Assembly (NCBI GenBank): GCA_021399445.1
Contig: JAJTUQ010000001.1
Span: forward strand, 7,130,001-7,194,000
Length of the DNA: 64,000 nt
Origin: Xylogone sp. PMI_703
Taxonomy: Eukaryota; Ascomycota; Leotiomycetes
Direction: 5' to 3'
This document shows, piece after piece, positions 23,742-34,600 of this stretch (within the stretch, counting starts at the first letter, position 1; each line of letters starts with the position of its first letter). The translations under genes and the position numbers were made by a program. The notes beneath the pieces are model-generated. The model saw nothing but the letters and a program-made list of their open reading frames with translations, was not told the DNA's origin and did not search any database.

Positions 23742-25716
23742 GTTAAGTCCCTGGGATTGCGTCACCGGGTGTATAATCCGAATACTTTGCTACACTTCAG
23801 TACAGTTCTGAATCATGTCAGCTTACCCGTATACCAGGTATTCTTGCGTAAAATCATACCTGGACACAAGAAGGAAATGATGAAAGAAAAAATTATGATG
23901 ATGATCTTACACTATCACCTTGTTGACGGAGTTGACCGATATCGTGAGGTTAGCAAATTGTTACGATACGCATCAAATCGGACCTGAGAATGATGGCATG
24001 AGACCGAAACAAGCATATACGGCGAGAGAGTCATGCCTGTGATCTGAAGAGCCTTACTTCTCAGGCGATGAGCGCACCCCGTATGATGTAGGATAAGATG
24101 CAGTACATTGCATTGCAGGACGGGCAGGGCAGAGAGGAGGCATGTACCTGCAGAACCGGTGACCCAGAGATGATGGAATCCCAGCACCAGGTGTCAGTAA
24201 TGCGGCCGAGCCAAGTCCCGACTGCAACGTCGAGATCAAGAAACCACGTTTCTGTCTGCAGCTTCCCTCCCCAGCCAGCCATTGCAGCGGCGCCTATGGA
24301 GGGGCAGCGTTTGACAGCCGCACAGTAGTGCTGCAGTGCTGCATTCTCTGGCTTAGGCCACAGGGCGAATACTGTTGCTGGTATTTCGGTGTGTGGCTGA
24401 GCTCGTGTTGGTGCTCGCTTCTGCCACAGTGTGCGCGAATCAGCGATGCAGGACGCTGGAGCGATAGGGCTGAAATAGACTCACGTTTCGTTCTGGGCAC
24501 TCGATGATACTGTACCACATATTGGCCTGGATTTGCTCCAGGTATATTGGACAAGTCAAGGCTGGTGCCTCAGGTGCGGAGCGCTGACAGATCATGAGTT
24601 TCAAGTTTACAGCTTGCGATCACGCTCGAGGCAGATTGCGTAGGTTAAGGAAGATTAGCTGTGAAGCTAATCGCGCTCTTGGCTGACGCTCGGAGCCAGA
24701 TCTACTTGAATGAGTAATCTTTTGCACAGCACCTGACAAAACTGCTTTTTTGCGCTTCCGTAATGCCCGATACCCGGCATCCATGTCGTATCCGTGTTGC
24801 AACGTGGTGAGAAAGCCCTCTCGCGATCTTCCAGCTGACAAGAGCAACAGATACGGCTTGGTGCCTTGGTGCCTCAGTGACGAGGACGAAACACTTCCCC
24901 AAAACAAACGACAGAAGCAGCCATGGCGTTCTAGCTCCATTCCGTGCATTTACGACGTGTGGATCTTGGCAGAAATCAACTGCTCTCGCTTAGCCTAGTC
25001 CCTCGTCAATCCGCTAATCGTGTTGCTCCCCTGCCCTGCGGCTATTTTTATCCCGGCAGCTCGTTCCAATCAGGCGTCTCCATCTCATCTCATCTCCTTG
25101 GTGCCTCGACTGCAGTGCCGCGCGATGGAGCCCACCGCACTGCGACACACAGCAATCGAGCCAGGCACAGGCGGAAACAGGGGTCGCGTATGCTGTTCTT
25201 AGACGCAGCGCGGCTGAGACCAAACTGGCTCATTCCCATCATCCCTTGGCTTGCTCTTTGACTGCCGTCGCACTTTGCTCTGCTTCCTGTTCAGGCACTC
25301 TTTCTTCGATGCGACTCTATCTGACTTTGCCTGTGGTGCGACTTGCTTACCGGCAATCCCACCCCGACCCCCGGAAATCAAGACTTTCTCTCTCCCACCG
25401 TTCGCAGCAGCGTTGCCCAGCCCAGCCCATGCCATGCCAATGTCTTACCCCATGCTCTCCCTCGTGCCAATGCCGTGTCCTCGCCAACCTCATGTCATCT
25501 TTGGAAGCAACCATCTGCCTCACAGCCCAGTGCGCGATGGGACTGCCCCCCATGCCGGGACCTTGTTCCTTGCCGATGCCTGTGCTTCTAAATTGTGGTA
25601 AGCTAAAGTATGATGCTGATGATTATGGCTGTAATCTGGCAGTAAGGCTCGCCCTGGTGGCTTGGCCGGGATATCTCAATAGGTGTAATGATAGCAATAC
25701 ACTCTGGAAGCAAAAG

Positions 25717-25728
25717 TGTATATATACG
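25717..25728 (+). promoter_or_regulatory. TATA box of the GRGGYN-protein gene
   Basis: TGTATATATACG lies about 195 bp upstream of the ATG at 25921. Downstream of it, 25755-25920 is rich in C, T and A with CATCATCATC and CTCATC runs and almost no G. This combination is common for strongly transcribed fungal genes. Confidence 0.6.
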
Positions 25729-25747
25729 TGTTGAACCTACCTCGGAC

Positions 25748-25816
25748 ATGATCCCTTTTTCATCATCATCAGCTACATCATCATCTCCATCTCCATCTAT
25801 CAGACTCCCAGTCTAG
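25748..25816 (+). other. Possible upstream ORF of 22 codons
   Basis: An ATG at 25748 opens 22 codons rich in Ser and Pro and ends with TAG at 25814-25816. It would act as an uORF only if transcription starts before 25748, which is just 20 bp after the TATA box, so it may lie outside the mRNA. Confidence 0.25.
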
Positions 25817-25920
25817 AACCAACTCGAGCTCTACTCATCTCTATAAAGCCTCACTCATCTCCTCAACTCAAAACTCATCATCACTACTCAACTTCCTCCT
25901 TCAAACAACTCAACTTCAAA

Positions 25921-26079
25921 ATGTCTTCTTTCACTCTCATCCAAACTCAATCTGTCAACGCCGGCCGTGGAGGCTACAATGGTCCAGTCCAAGCTGCTCC
26001 AGTGAACTTTGGCCGTGGTGGCTACAACAAGGGCCCTGATGATGACGAGGAGGAGGATGGACGCGGAGGATACAACTAA
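25921..26079 (+). CDS. Small protein with three evenly spaced GRGGYN motifs
   Basis: Single exon, 52 residues, starting MSSFTLIQTQSVNA. GRGGYN occurs at residues 15-20, 31-36 and 47-52, exactly 16 residues apart, and the last copy is the C-terminus. The stretches between are GPVQAAPVNF and an acidic KGPDDDEEED. The three copies use different synonymous codons, which argues that the peptide is kept by selection. A TATA box and a CT-rich leader lie upstream, and AAA precedes the ATG. There is no signal peptide, membrane segment or Kex2-type KR site, so a secreted peptide precursor is unlikely. It resembles in style other small fungal proteins with GRGG motifs (DUF3602-type GRGGAGN proteins) and RGG-type RNA-binding tails, but I do not recognise a named family. 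The function is unknown. Confidence 0.75.
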   Translation: MSSFTLIQTQSVNAGRGGYNGPVQAAPVNFGRGGYNKGPDDDEEEDGRGGYN

Positions 26080-26927
26080 ACTCCTCAAAAGCGCCTCTTT
26101 TCCCCATCGAGCCAATCTACACACCAAATGATCTCCTCTGGATCAAGATTAGGCTCAGGCCCGATCTGATCCCAGCACCGTCATAGAATATCTTTCGTCT
26201 CACGACACCAAATCTTCCCGGTTTTCCACCTCGCGACACTTTACGGCTCACCTCGACTTATTCCTAGCATTTTTTGGGCGTTCAGGGTCCTTTTTTTTCC
26301 TTTTCTGGGTTAACGGAGCATTATTCAACATTAATCTACATTGCATCTCACGGAGTCACGGAGCTACTGCATTTTGGCTGTTTTTCATTATCCTTGGCAT
26401 ATCTGGCTGCATTGGGCGGAGTATAGCATTAGACGGAGGTTGAGCATTTTCTGGTGTCGGGTCATTTTTTTCTTTTCGGATGAGCGAGTATTGATTGTGC
26501 AAGCAAGCGAGCATAAAATTGGCATTGTCGTGCATTTTGGAACGGTGTTGGTAAAGATGGGTTAGAGCGATCAAGATTGAGACGAGTTCGTTTGGCATCT
26601 GTAGATTGACTAGATGGATGACGCATGGATAACGGAGTTTGATGGAAGGATACACGCATTGGAAGGAGTTTATGGGCATGTTCTTTTCTTCTCTTCTCTT
26701 CGACTGAAAACTTTTTTTCGCCTTATTTTGTTTCCATTACACCAACTTCACCACCTTCATTCTCATCTTTTTACGATTTCATTGCATTGGTGGTGTTTGG
26801 CAAGGAGGTTTTAGACATTTAGAGGCATTGGGTCGGAGTTGGAAGAAAGCTGCAGCGCTAGGAATCTTTTCTTTTAGATTCTTGTTATCATTCGTTTTTA
26901 ATATATTATATCTCATCTCAAGTTCCC
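26080..26927. other. Convergent 3' spacer, no gene
   Basis: About 0.85 kb between the stop codons of the GRGGYN-protein gene and MSS1. T-rich runs on the plus strand (26290-26310, 26466-26475, 26700-26730) fit 3' untranslated sequence. No supportable frame. Confidence 0.4.
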
Positions 26928-28788
26928 TTATTTTCCCACGCAAAATCTATTTATTGAGTCAGTTTCGGAAAACCATAAAGGACCAGACTTATTGTGAGTT
27001 AGGAGCTTACTTCTCGAACACCACACCCAAAACCTCTTCCACATCGCTGGCCTCTCCTCGCCCAGTGATCTTTGACAAGCAGTTCGCAGCAGCTCTGAGA
27101 TGCTCGGCAGCAACGACAATATCGCACTCACTTCCATCATCGCTTGATACTTCGGCTTCGGCCACAAAATCGAGTAAGTACTGGGAACAGGCTTCAAGTA
27201 GCTCACGCTGACGTTGTGTGACGCCAAGAAGATCTTCAAGGTCAGGAGGAAGCGATGTCATGTTTTTGAACGCCGCGACAAGTGTATCCAAGAAGTAAGC
27301 GATGTTTCCAGATTTATTTAGAGTAGATGTTGTTGGAAGTTGAGCTCTCATACAAGAGATTGGGATAACAGGAATGTTTCGGTTCCCAGAAATATCGGAA
27401 ATCAATGCTCTGAAGTCTTTAATCAAATGATCAAGTGACTCCACAGAGACATGATCTGTCTTATTAACGACAATGATGGACTCGGTAGCATTTGCGGCTA
27501 TTGAAAGCGTCTCTAGATCATACTGGATGGACCAACCATCGGAACCTGAAGAGGGTTCGACCGATGCAAGTGCTACCACTACATCGGATTCTCCAGCCTT
27601 GGCCTTGGCTCGTCGGATACCTTCTTGTTCTACGAGACCGATCGTGGTGTGCGGGTCCGGATGTCCGTCACCATGTGTTCTTAACCCAGCTGTATCTGCA
27701 AACGAGCAGAGATATCCTCTGATATCAAGGCTGACTTCCACGATATCCCTGGTTGTTCCAGCCTCATGACTGACAATAGATGCCTCTCTTCCGACAATCC
27801 GATTGAGCAGCGAGCTTTTACCAGCATTCGGAGGTCCAAGGAGAGATATTCGAATCCCTTTCTTCAACAATTCTCCTCGGTGACTTGCCAACTCATGAGT
27901 TTCTATGGACCTAAGCATGGCTTTGACCTGAGACGCGACACTGCTCATCAATTCTGCAGGCGATTCATCGAAGTGCTGATCCTCTGAGAAGTCAATCAAC
28001 GCCTCCAACTCGCCGCGAGCATATAGTAGTTGTTCTCGCCAGCTCTCATAAGTCCGCCCAAGTCTCCCTGAATTTCCTCTCACTGCTGCTCGACGTTGTT
28101 GTTCCGTTTCTGCAGACAAAGTATCGCTCAGTGCTTCCACCTGCGCTAGATCTAACCTGTCATTTTGAAATGCACGGCGAGTAAATTCGCCTGGTTCTGC
28201 ATAGCGAATGGGGAATTGCGAAGGGCAGTTTGGAATTGCGGATAGTACTGCTTTCACGGTTGCTGGTCCGCCATGAATATGTAATTCAAGCACATCCTCC
28301 CCCGTGACAGTGTTCGGTGTCGGAAAGTAGAGGACTAGGGCATCTGAGTCAAGAATATCTTGTGCACCGACAGGAGAGGGATTGTAAAGAGTTCGTAGTG
28401 ACGCATGCCGAGGCTTTGGTATAATTTTATTTGGACAGAGGTTTCTGTATATCTACAGGCATTTAATTAGACTTAACTTTCAAAAACAGGCATAAATAAT
28501 AGTTACATCGAGACATGAAACACCCGAAATGCGAATAATTGCTATCCCAGCCCTCCCTGTTGCTGTCGATAAAGCATATATGGTATCATCCACAAGCTCT
28601 ATACCTTGGGAAACGGGAACCCCGCTACTGTACTTGCGAGATGGCGCACAACTTTTAATCGGCCTAGGTTGGGTGAAGGCATTTGGCCTTAAGTTGTATG
28701 CTCGGGTCCGTGCTATGGATGTAAGCCATGGACGTAGAAAGGCATTTTGACCACAGGATCTAGCCTTCGATTTGGCATTCCGGAGCAT
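26928..28788 (-). CDS. MSS1: Mitochondrial tRNA modification GTPase MSS1 (MnmE/TrmE family)
   Basis: Three exons, 28788-28507, 28452-27011 and a 19-nt last exon 26946-26928, give 580 residues. With its partner MTO1 (MnmG), the enzyme installs the 5-carboxymethylaminomethyl group on wobble uridine of mitochondrial tRNAs. The N-terminus is Arg/Lys/Ser-rich, suited to a mitochondrial presequence. Residues 66-290 form the tetrahydrofolate-binding and helical parts (GEDVLELHIHGG, RYAEPGEFTRRAF). The G domain has GPPNAGKS at 300-307, AGTTRD at 325-330, DTAG at 347-350 and VNKTD. The family ends in FC(I/V)GK, whose cysteine is needed for modification. If exon 2 is read through, the protein ends at FEK. 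Splicing at GTAAGC (27010) to AATAG (26947) restores FEKFCVGK. Confidence 0.93.
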
Positions 28789-29047
28789 TGACTCGAAATA
28801 CTCTGCCTGGTCCTAAACACATCGAAGAAAGATGAACTATTTTCGAGGATTTGATAAAGATGCTTTGTTCATGCCTTAGGCATGGAATCTGTGTATAACC
28901 ACGCACTAACCCGCTTTAGGACCTCTATTAAGAAGTCAACTGTCAAAGGACGGCGATGTACCAAAGATATTTTATTTCAAGTCTTATACAAAATATACAG
29001 AATAGGGCGAGTATCTATTATAATCTAGACCCAATGGGTATGCCCAA

Positions 29048-30889
29048 CTAAAGAATGTGTTCAATCTTAACAGTCGTCACAGGGCCCTCATAAACTTTCC
29101 TCCCTCTTACAACATACATAACCAAGCTCATCATAAAGATCGAGACAAAGAGTACTACGCTCCAGTTGAAGTTTTCCGCGTTGACAGGGACTTCATTAGG
29201 CCAAAAGCTCCAGAAAAAACTGAACGTGACAAAAGCTAAGCCAACGGAATTCACTAGTATGCCCCATTTCCCAAGGCTCCATCTTGCACTTGGCAGGAGT
29301 TCTGGGTGCACAATGCGGCGGTAGAGTACGCATGAGATGGAGCAAGAATAGGTCATCATCAAAGCTACAATCTGGAGTGAGATGATGGCATTGAAAGCGA
29401 CATTTGATCCTATATTGATTAACGAGAGAAGGATCGTGAAAGTGCACGTCAGTGCGACTGAGTTGACTGGGATATGATTTCTAGAAACGTGGCTTATCCA
29501 TCCACTGAAAGGTAATCCCTTGTCGCGAGCGAATGCAAATGTTTGACGCGCGGTGGATGCATTGAATGAGATATTAGCTGCTATGACAATGATGAGAACG
29601 ATGATCGTCAAGGCGTTGACACCAGAGTTGGGGACAGCGGTTCTGAATACATAGATAAAGGGGTAACCTGAGGGATCATTGAGAGCATTATCGACAGAAT
29701 CTATAGCGAAGAGATATGTGACCAGAAAGATAATCGCCATGATACCGTTTCCGATATAAGACCAGAAGATAGAAATCGGGACATAACGGCCTGCATCCTC
29801 GACTTCTTCCGCCATATGAGCGGTTGCATCAGATCCTGCGAGCCAGTTAGCCAGATTTAAGTGTAGAATGCAATGACGGCACTCAAACATACCGACGAGA
29901 GAATAGATCCCAGTGATCTGGCCCACCATAAGACTCAGACCGATGCTACTCCATCCACCTTCGTTTGTAAACTCAGTAAAGACATTCTTGGCAGATTGAT
30001 GAGGAGCCTTGACCCAAAGTACAATGATTACAACCAAAAACGCTGCGATATGAAGGATCATCAAGCCGTTCTGCATTTTGGCCCAGAGGCGGGCCCCCCA
30101 CACATTGCAGATGAAGAGAATGAGGACCATCGCAAACACAAACAAAGTACCTTGCCAATTCTTTGGATCATAACTAGGATCGTTGAGACCGATGAGTGCT
30201 TGAACAATAGTGCCTGTGAGAAATGACCCTGATGCATTCCCAGCTTGCCAAGATAAGACTGACATCCATCCTGTAACGTAACTGAGCAACTTTTGGTATT
30301 TTGGAGGAGCAAACTCGGAAACCCAGTGGTATTGACCTCCCGAAGTTGGTGCCCTGAGATAATAAGTAATCGACTAATGAAGCTCTGATAAAGTAGAAAT
30401 TCACTTACATAGAGGCCATTTCAGCCAGAGATAGGATAACGAAAGAGAATCCAATGAAGGTCCATATATAGGACCAAAACAGACCAGCTAACCCTCCATC
30501 GACTAATCCTTGTGTATTTGCACTAAATTAAGTTACTGAGCGAAGACTTTTATAAGTAACTCCTTGGACAACTTACAATAACAGATACTCCCATACTGCG
30601 GTCAAGACGGACGCAAAACAGAATGCCGACACTGCGCGATAGTTTCTCTGCTAGCTATAAGCACTTTTCTCACGAAGCTTCATTATTTACAAGAGCCAGA
30701 AAGACAAACCCTTAGTTCTTGAATCTTGCCCATGCGCCACATATCATGCTGGTCATGTTTTGTATGCCCCTCTATATTTGCCGTCTGCTCTCCAGCGACT
30801 TCAGGATCGTCGCTTGCATCTTGAACGCCAAATCTCGATTTCTCAATATCCTTATCATCACTGACGAGAAACTTCGGCTGGTTAGACAT
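29048..30889 (-). CDS. Amino-acid/GABA/choline-type permease (APC superfamily)
   Basis: Five exons, 30889-30710, 30647-30577, 30522-30409, 30353-29893 and 29835-29048, give 537 residues. About twelve hydrophobic segments follow a polar N-terminus of about 60 residues. Family marks are LSLAEMASMAPTSGGQYHW near the first helices, SDATAHMAEEVEDA in the middle loop and ANISFNASTARQTFAFARDKGLPFS later; these fit the fungal amino-acid/choline/GABA transporter group (UGA4/HNM1-like). The substrate cannot be read from sequence. The intron at 29892-29836 is 57 nt with no in-frame stop, so unspliced reading inserts 19 extra residues in the middle; its GTATGT donor, GGCTAACTGG branch and CGCAG acceptor show it is an intron, and removal restores SLVGSDATAHM. 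Confidence 0.88.
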
Positions 30890-31683
30890 TATTGCGTGCA
30901 GTTATTCATAACATAGATGAGTGTACATGAAAATTTTCACAACATGCTGCTACGCCTCTTAAAGCAGAATAGATAAGAGATCATTGACAGGTCAGGTCTC
31001 CGGATGAATAGACAATGGCGAATATTATGCAGTGCATCCTGGTAGTCGCCATTCCTATCTCATCTTTGCTGCAACTGCTATTTGTCGGCGATTGTCTACC
31101 CTCGCCACCCTCATGGAATATTAAGAATGGGGGAATTGCAAGTAACCGAATATCGGCAGGGGGTGTATACTGTGAGGTATGCATTAAGAGAGTAACTTGA
31201 TATAATAGCATTATGCAATCAGCATAGATTTTGTGAGGCCATCTCATCAGGGACGTCGATTGAGTTTAAACGGGCTACTTCCTCCTGATGTGAATGTCTG
31301 GCTATGCTTGTCTTGCTGCTACTTGAGTGCTGGAAATACGCCAAAAGTGTTATCGGGCTTGTATGTTATAGACCTGCATCTAAGTGTCAGAGCTTCCAGA
31401 TTACCCTATTTGTATTACAAAACAGAACTTTGCCCTTGCGATAAGAATTAAAATATGAAAGGCTTTGCTATTTAACGAAGGCATTGTTGTCATGATGTCA
31501 TATATCCAGGTCTAACCAGTGATTTATACTAGCTGAATTATACAAGAGAGGGAAAAAAGGGATCATTCCTCAACCTATCAAGTATAAACTCCAAACCTAT
31601 TCTGTACATGATGCTCGTATACACTCTATAAATCGTCTAGTCATGTTATGCTGCGCCAGATGCCCATAAACCATCTAGTCTAT
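30890..31683. other. Intergenic spacer, no gene seen
   Basis: About 0.8 kb between the permease start and the stop of the sacsin-like gene, both on the minus strand. It should hold the permease promoter and the 3' end of the upstream gene. Nothing else is supportable. Confidence 0.4.
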
Positions 31684-34600
31684 TCAATTCGCCGGCTCGA
31701 TCTGTCTAGTTCGCGGATTTAAATATGTGGTAGCACGTACCATCATTTTTGGGAAGTAATTTGCAACAAGCATTTCACTTGTTAAAGTTAGCTTCTGGAT
31801 CTTGAATACTAGGAAGGTTCACCAAAAAAACTGTACTTACGTATAGAAGCTATGCTCTGCGCTGTGCTCTTTTACCAGATTGTGTGCCAGTTCATGTGCA
31901 ATAACGATCCACCAATAACTCGCCGCCTCGACCCTTCCATCCGGGGCTCCAATCTCCAGCTTCTTCTGGTGCAATTGCTGAAAGAAGCGGAAATTGCAAA
32001 ATATGCTTCCATTAGAATTAAATGCTATTGTAGGTCCTCGTTCATCGTAATATATATGAAGCGCTCTTCTGGCTAGCGAGTAGACTTCTCCAACTTCTTG
32101 GATGAGAGTTGCAAAAGAATTCAAGGCCGCCACGTTAGCACTAAGGAAAGTATGAGGGGGTGTAGATAATGCTTTGGCGACAAAAATTCGCATTCCATTC
32201 GACGCATCGGCAAGGAAGGTTATATCTTGAGAGTGGGTTGAGTCACAATACGCTGCCTGTTCTTTGATGACTTGCGTTGATGGTGGCGAGAACAGAGAGG
32301 AAGAATCATGAGCTCTGGACGCTTGAATGGCATTCATTAAATTTTGCTGCACAGCTGCGGGTGAGGAAACCTTCTCGGTGTCCGGCGGCTTTGTTACCGC
32401 ACCTCTGGTTGATTCATCATAGGTAGGAGGGTTATCAGGGACATGGCTGGGACCGAGACTTCCTCCAAGGAAGTTTTGCAGTTGCTGCTGCACCTCACCA
32501 CTGCTGTCAAGACCCAAGCGACGGGTCAGATTGGAGAACAAGCCTCGACCACGCTTTTGAGCAGGTTCTGGTGAATCGTCTAGGGAATCATCGTCAAATG
32601 CTCCCGGCATATTGACTTTAGTTGATTTACGACGATCTTCACGGGCAACCGCTGGTACCACTTGGGCCTGCTGTTCTTTCTTCCATTGTTCTTCTTGCTC
32701 CCTGATTTGACGTTGTTCTGCCTCCAGCTGCTTCTTACGCTCCTCTTCTGCAATTCTCTGCTCCGCAGCTTTAGCCCTGAGAATACGATCAACGTTATAG
32801 CCGCGCGATCTGAGTTCTAGAAGCGTAAAATTCAAGAATGTCTCAAAAGTCAGGTATGACTGCTGAGTAGGGCGGTCAAGTAGGAGTTTACACACAGCTT
32901 GACTGATTTCGTAGGTATTGTACCCGGAAGGTGTAATCAAAAGAGTCCACCCGCCATGTCTTTCGTATGTGCAGGCCGCCGTTCGTTTTTGCGTATGTGA
33001 AAGATTGTGTCCGCGGAGGGAGCGTCGTAGTGAGATGTTGTTTACCGCAAGCACCTTTAGGTTCTTTTCCAACCATCTACTATCATGCTTAACGTTACTA
33101 GGCTCAGATTCATGGAGGAAAAGCTTCGATCGTTCAAGGACGTGGCTTCGAAGCTTGGATGCAGTTTTTTGATTGTCACTAGTCGAACCGACTCTCAGAT
33201 CGTCTTGCACAAGGCTTCCTAGGTCAACAGCACCAAGTGCGCTATAAAAATCCTCCAGTTTATTCTCAAATGGTGCACAAATTAGGGATTCTTTGAATAA
33301 GCGATAGCTGCTGTAATCATCAACCTTGAAGTAAATTAGTATGCAGTGAATAAGGGTAGCATATAATACTCACAATAACTATTTGAGAAGGCAAAGCGAG
33401 CTGGTATTGCTTGATAGGAGTATCTTCATCTTCTTCATCTAGGCCATCTTCGTCTGCATCGGATCCCAGTTTCCCAGTTTTCTTTGATGCAGGCACTTCC
33501 TTGGTTGCTAGTAGGAAAGGTGACGATCTCATTTGTTTGAAGAGGACCTTATCCTTTTTCAACGTAGGAAGATCATCAGCCAGTGTTCTCAGCATACTTA
33601 AATACTTCTCAGGGCTCTGCATAACACTCAGAAGGCGGGCAGGCTCTCGACAAGCTAAAGCAGCGAGTTCTAGCTTGGTAGGTTCATGCTTTGAACCGCA
33701 TTTTAGTAGGAAGGTATTAGCTTCAATGCCAAAATCAACGAAGTCAAATATTTCGCTATATACCGAGGAACTTCCTAGGTAGACTTGTCGTGGAGTGAGA
33801 TGTTTAATGCCTTTTTCATCGGAGAATTTCTCCCCATCTGGTTCGTTTTGTGACAAAACAGGAACAATCCGAGCATCTCCAAGCTTTACGACATTATTAT
33901 GAGAAATCTCGCCTAGGCGGCCTGCGAAATATCCGAAGAAAGTGGATGCTTCCCGACGGCTCTGAGGCGGTTTCGCGATCAGTCGATTCACGCACTCAGT
34001 TATTGGAGGATCAACTGTAACACCAAATTTCTGGGACATAAGGTTAATAGTAATTTGAACAAATAGTTAGGGTAAAACTAACATTTGCATGAACATGCAG
34101 GTCTTTTCTCAAGATGCTGAATCCGAGGATAGAGCTCCTCTCATTTATAAAGCATTCACTTGGTGTTACCAAACGCTTTTCATCACCTTGCAACGGCAGG
34201 AAAGGCTTTGTGGCCGACCCAACGTTGAATCCCGCATACCCATTGATATGGTGATTTGCAATGAAGTATGTCATAGATTTCTCCCTGAGTGCAGAATCAG
34301 ATGAAGACATCATATCTATGAGCTCCGGAACGGATGGGTAGGCTCGTAGGCCAAGCAGAGAGAGAAAGCGGCCTTCCGTGCTTCCGGGTCTGTAGCTTCC
34401 TGGTGGGCCTGGCCATTGTAAAATAGGTAATCCCAGTTCTCGCAAGCTGTCCTTGGGCTCAAATAGTTCAGAGACTCTATAAAGTCTATTTGTGCCTTTT
34501 GTTGGCTCAAGGCCCTTAGGGCCGGCTTCAGCCGGGCATATTTGCGAGTTCTTCAATCTCTTTAGATCATCTGCTGGAATATCATCCTTCACTGATGCTA

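Larger units (their letters stand above)
17361..25920. other. 8.5-kb region without recognisable genes
   Basis: This is the longest empty stretch in the window, between the LaeA-like start (minus) and the GRGGYN-protein start (plus), so both promoters face into it. Many short overlapping frames exist on both strands, but none has a domain, a plausible start and splice continuity. The strand bias near 17500-17950 (purine-rich on plus, so CT-rich on minus) fits a long leader of the LaeA-like gene. Other contents are a 9-bp tandem repeat at 18051-18079, a cluster of TACTGTAC-type elements at 21690-22800, an inverted repeat at 23716-23741, and a TATA plus CT-rich leader at the right end. A non-coding RNA or an unrecognised small gene cannot be excluded. 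Confidence 0.5.
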
